This document shows, in pieces, positions 63,334 to 64,000 of a stretch of DNA of 64,000 nt. The position numbers and the translations under genes are program-made. The stretch is taken from NCBI GenBank assembly GCA_947165485.1, contig CAMVAP010000011.1:1-64000 (forward strand), written 5' to 3'. Source of the stretch: an uncultured Prevotellaceae bacterium. Its GTDB lineage: Bacteria; Bacteroidota; Bacteroidia; Bacteroidales; Muribaculaceae. Position 1 is the stretch's first letter; every line of letters starts with the position of its first letter. The notes under the pieces are model-generated. The model was not told the DNA's origin. It saw only the letters and a program-made list of their open reading frames with translations, and searched no databases.

Positions 63334-64000
63334 TCAATCATCGGTGCCGAAGAGGGGGTCTTCGGGCATGACCATGACGGGCTTGGTGTCGGCGGCCTTG
63401 AGGATGTGTTGCGGCACGTATTTCTTGTCCACGACGAGGCGGAAGGAGTACTCGTTGAACCACTCGTTGGTCATGATGATGTATCCATGGTGTCCGCTCT
63501 CGGCGCCCCAGGAGTTCTCCACCTTCCACTTGATGGGATTGCCGTTCTCGTCAAGATCGACGGCGCAGAGGGTCATGGCGTGGGTCGAACCGCTGTCAAA
63601 GGTGGCAATGCGCTGTGCCTTGTCCATGGGGAACGTGGTGCCGAACAGGGTGGCGTAATCGAAGTTGTCGAGCGCCAGGTATCCGCTGTTGCGGTTGAGT
63701 TGCTTGCCCACGTCAAAGCTGGCATAGAGCTTGGTGGAATCCTTCAACGAGGCGATGGCCATGGCTGCGATGTCCTCCATGGGGAGGTTGATGTAGCGCC
63801 AGTTGTGGCCGTCGTAGGTGTGGCGGTCCCATTCCACCTCGTAGGTCTTGTAGTATTCCCGGCGCGGGTCGTTCATCGCCATGATAAATGTGCCGTTGAT
63901 GGGGCCGCCCACCGTCTCGCGGTAGAACTGCAGCGGGGTGTAGGTGCGGGCCGGACCCACGGCCTTGCCGTTCTTGTCGCGGAAGGCGTAGGTGAACTGC
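63334..64000 (-). CDS. C1B-family aminopeptidase / bleomycin hydrolase-like (partial, continues past window)
   Basis: QFTYAFRDKNGKAVGPARTYTPLQFYRETV; STHAMTLCAVDLDENGNPIKWKVENSWGAESGHHGYIIMTNEWFNEY (His, Asn catalytic motifs). Confidence 0.93.
   Translation of the reverse strand, partial: QFTYAFRDKNGKAVGPARTYTPLQFYRETVGGPINGTFIMAMNDPRREYYKTYEVEWDRHTYDGHNWRYINLPMEDIAAMAIASLKDSTKLYASFDVGKQLNRNSGYLALDNFDYATLFGTTFPMDKAQRIATFDSGSTHAMTLCAVDLDENGNPIKWKVENSWGAESGHHGYIIMTNEWFNEYSFRLVVDKKYVPQHILKAADTKPVMVMPEDPLFGTDD

Noticed and set aside
1-64000. tRNA or rRNA genes
   Set aside because: No convincing cloverleaf, T-loop GTTCGAATC-type motif or rRNA core seen in the intergenic regions by eye; tRNAscan-SE would be the decisive check.

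Overview
64 kb window of a Bacteroidota (Bacteroidales-like) chromosome. The lineage call rests on TAnnTTTG-type promoters, SusC/SusD genes, UpxY, PPi-dependent phosphofructokinase and BspA-like proteins. There are about 50 protein-coding genes. I found no rRNA, no convincing tRNA and no CRISPR array.

Main blocks:
(1) Housekeeping genes: efp (5' partial), pfp, fcl-gmd-upxY, radC, dsbD, trxB, ffh, panC-panD, ettA, rsmD, fur, mtgA, split lysO.
(2) ECF sigma / FecR / SusC(STN) / SusD / two TlpA-like thioredoxins / TrxB / M16 peptidase block (17.4-30.8 kb).
(3) Secreted proteins with dockerin-like Ca-binding repeats: an orphan half-dockerin protein, a SUMF1-domain protein, a 1.3 kaa DUF285 repeat protein, an M6 protease and three tandem C10 (streptopain-like) proteases (52.3-63.2 kb).

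The least explained signal is non-coding. A REP-like element (GATTTC + 6-bp stem + 3-nt loop) occurs four times, and the stem bases change in a compensatory way between copies. Two copies lie in inverted orientation around a lone GxxExxY (PDDEXK-like) gene, giving a ~540 bp cassette with a RAYT/REP-like layout. Other unexplained structure: a 35-bp-arm palindrome (MITE or IS-end like), TTTAGG/AACTAAC heptamer-like spacer repeats, a CGCTAAG inverted repeat, an 8-bp TCGA-periodic repeat upstream of an ECF sigma gene, and a GHL10-type hydrolase gene cut off next to the DUF285 gene. All identifications are from reading the sequence; no searches were run.
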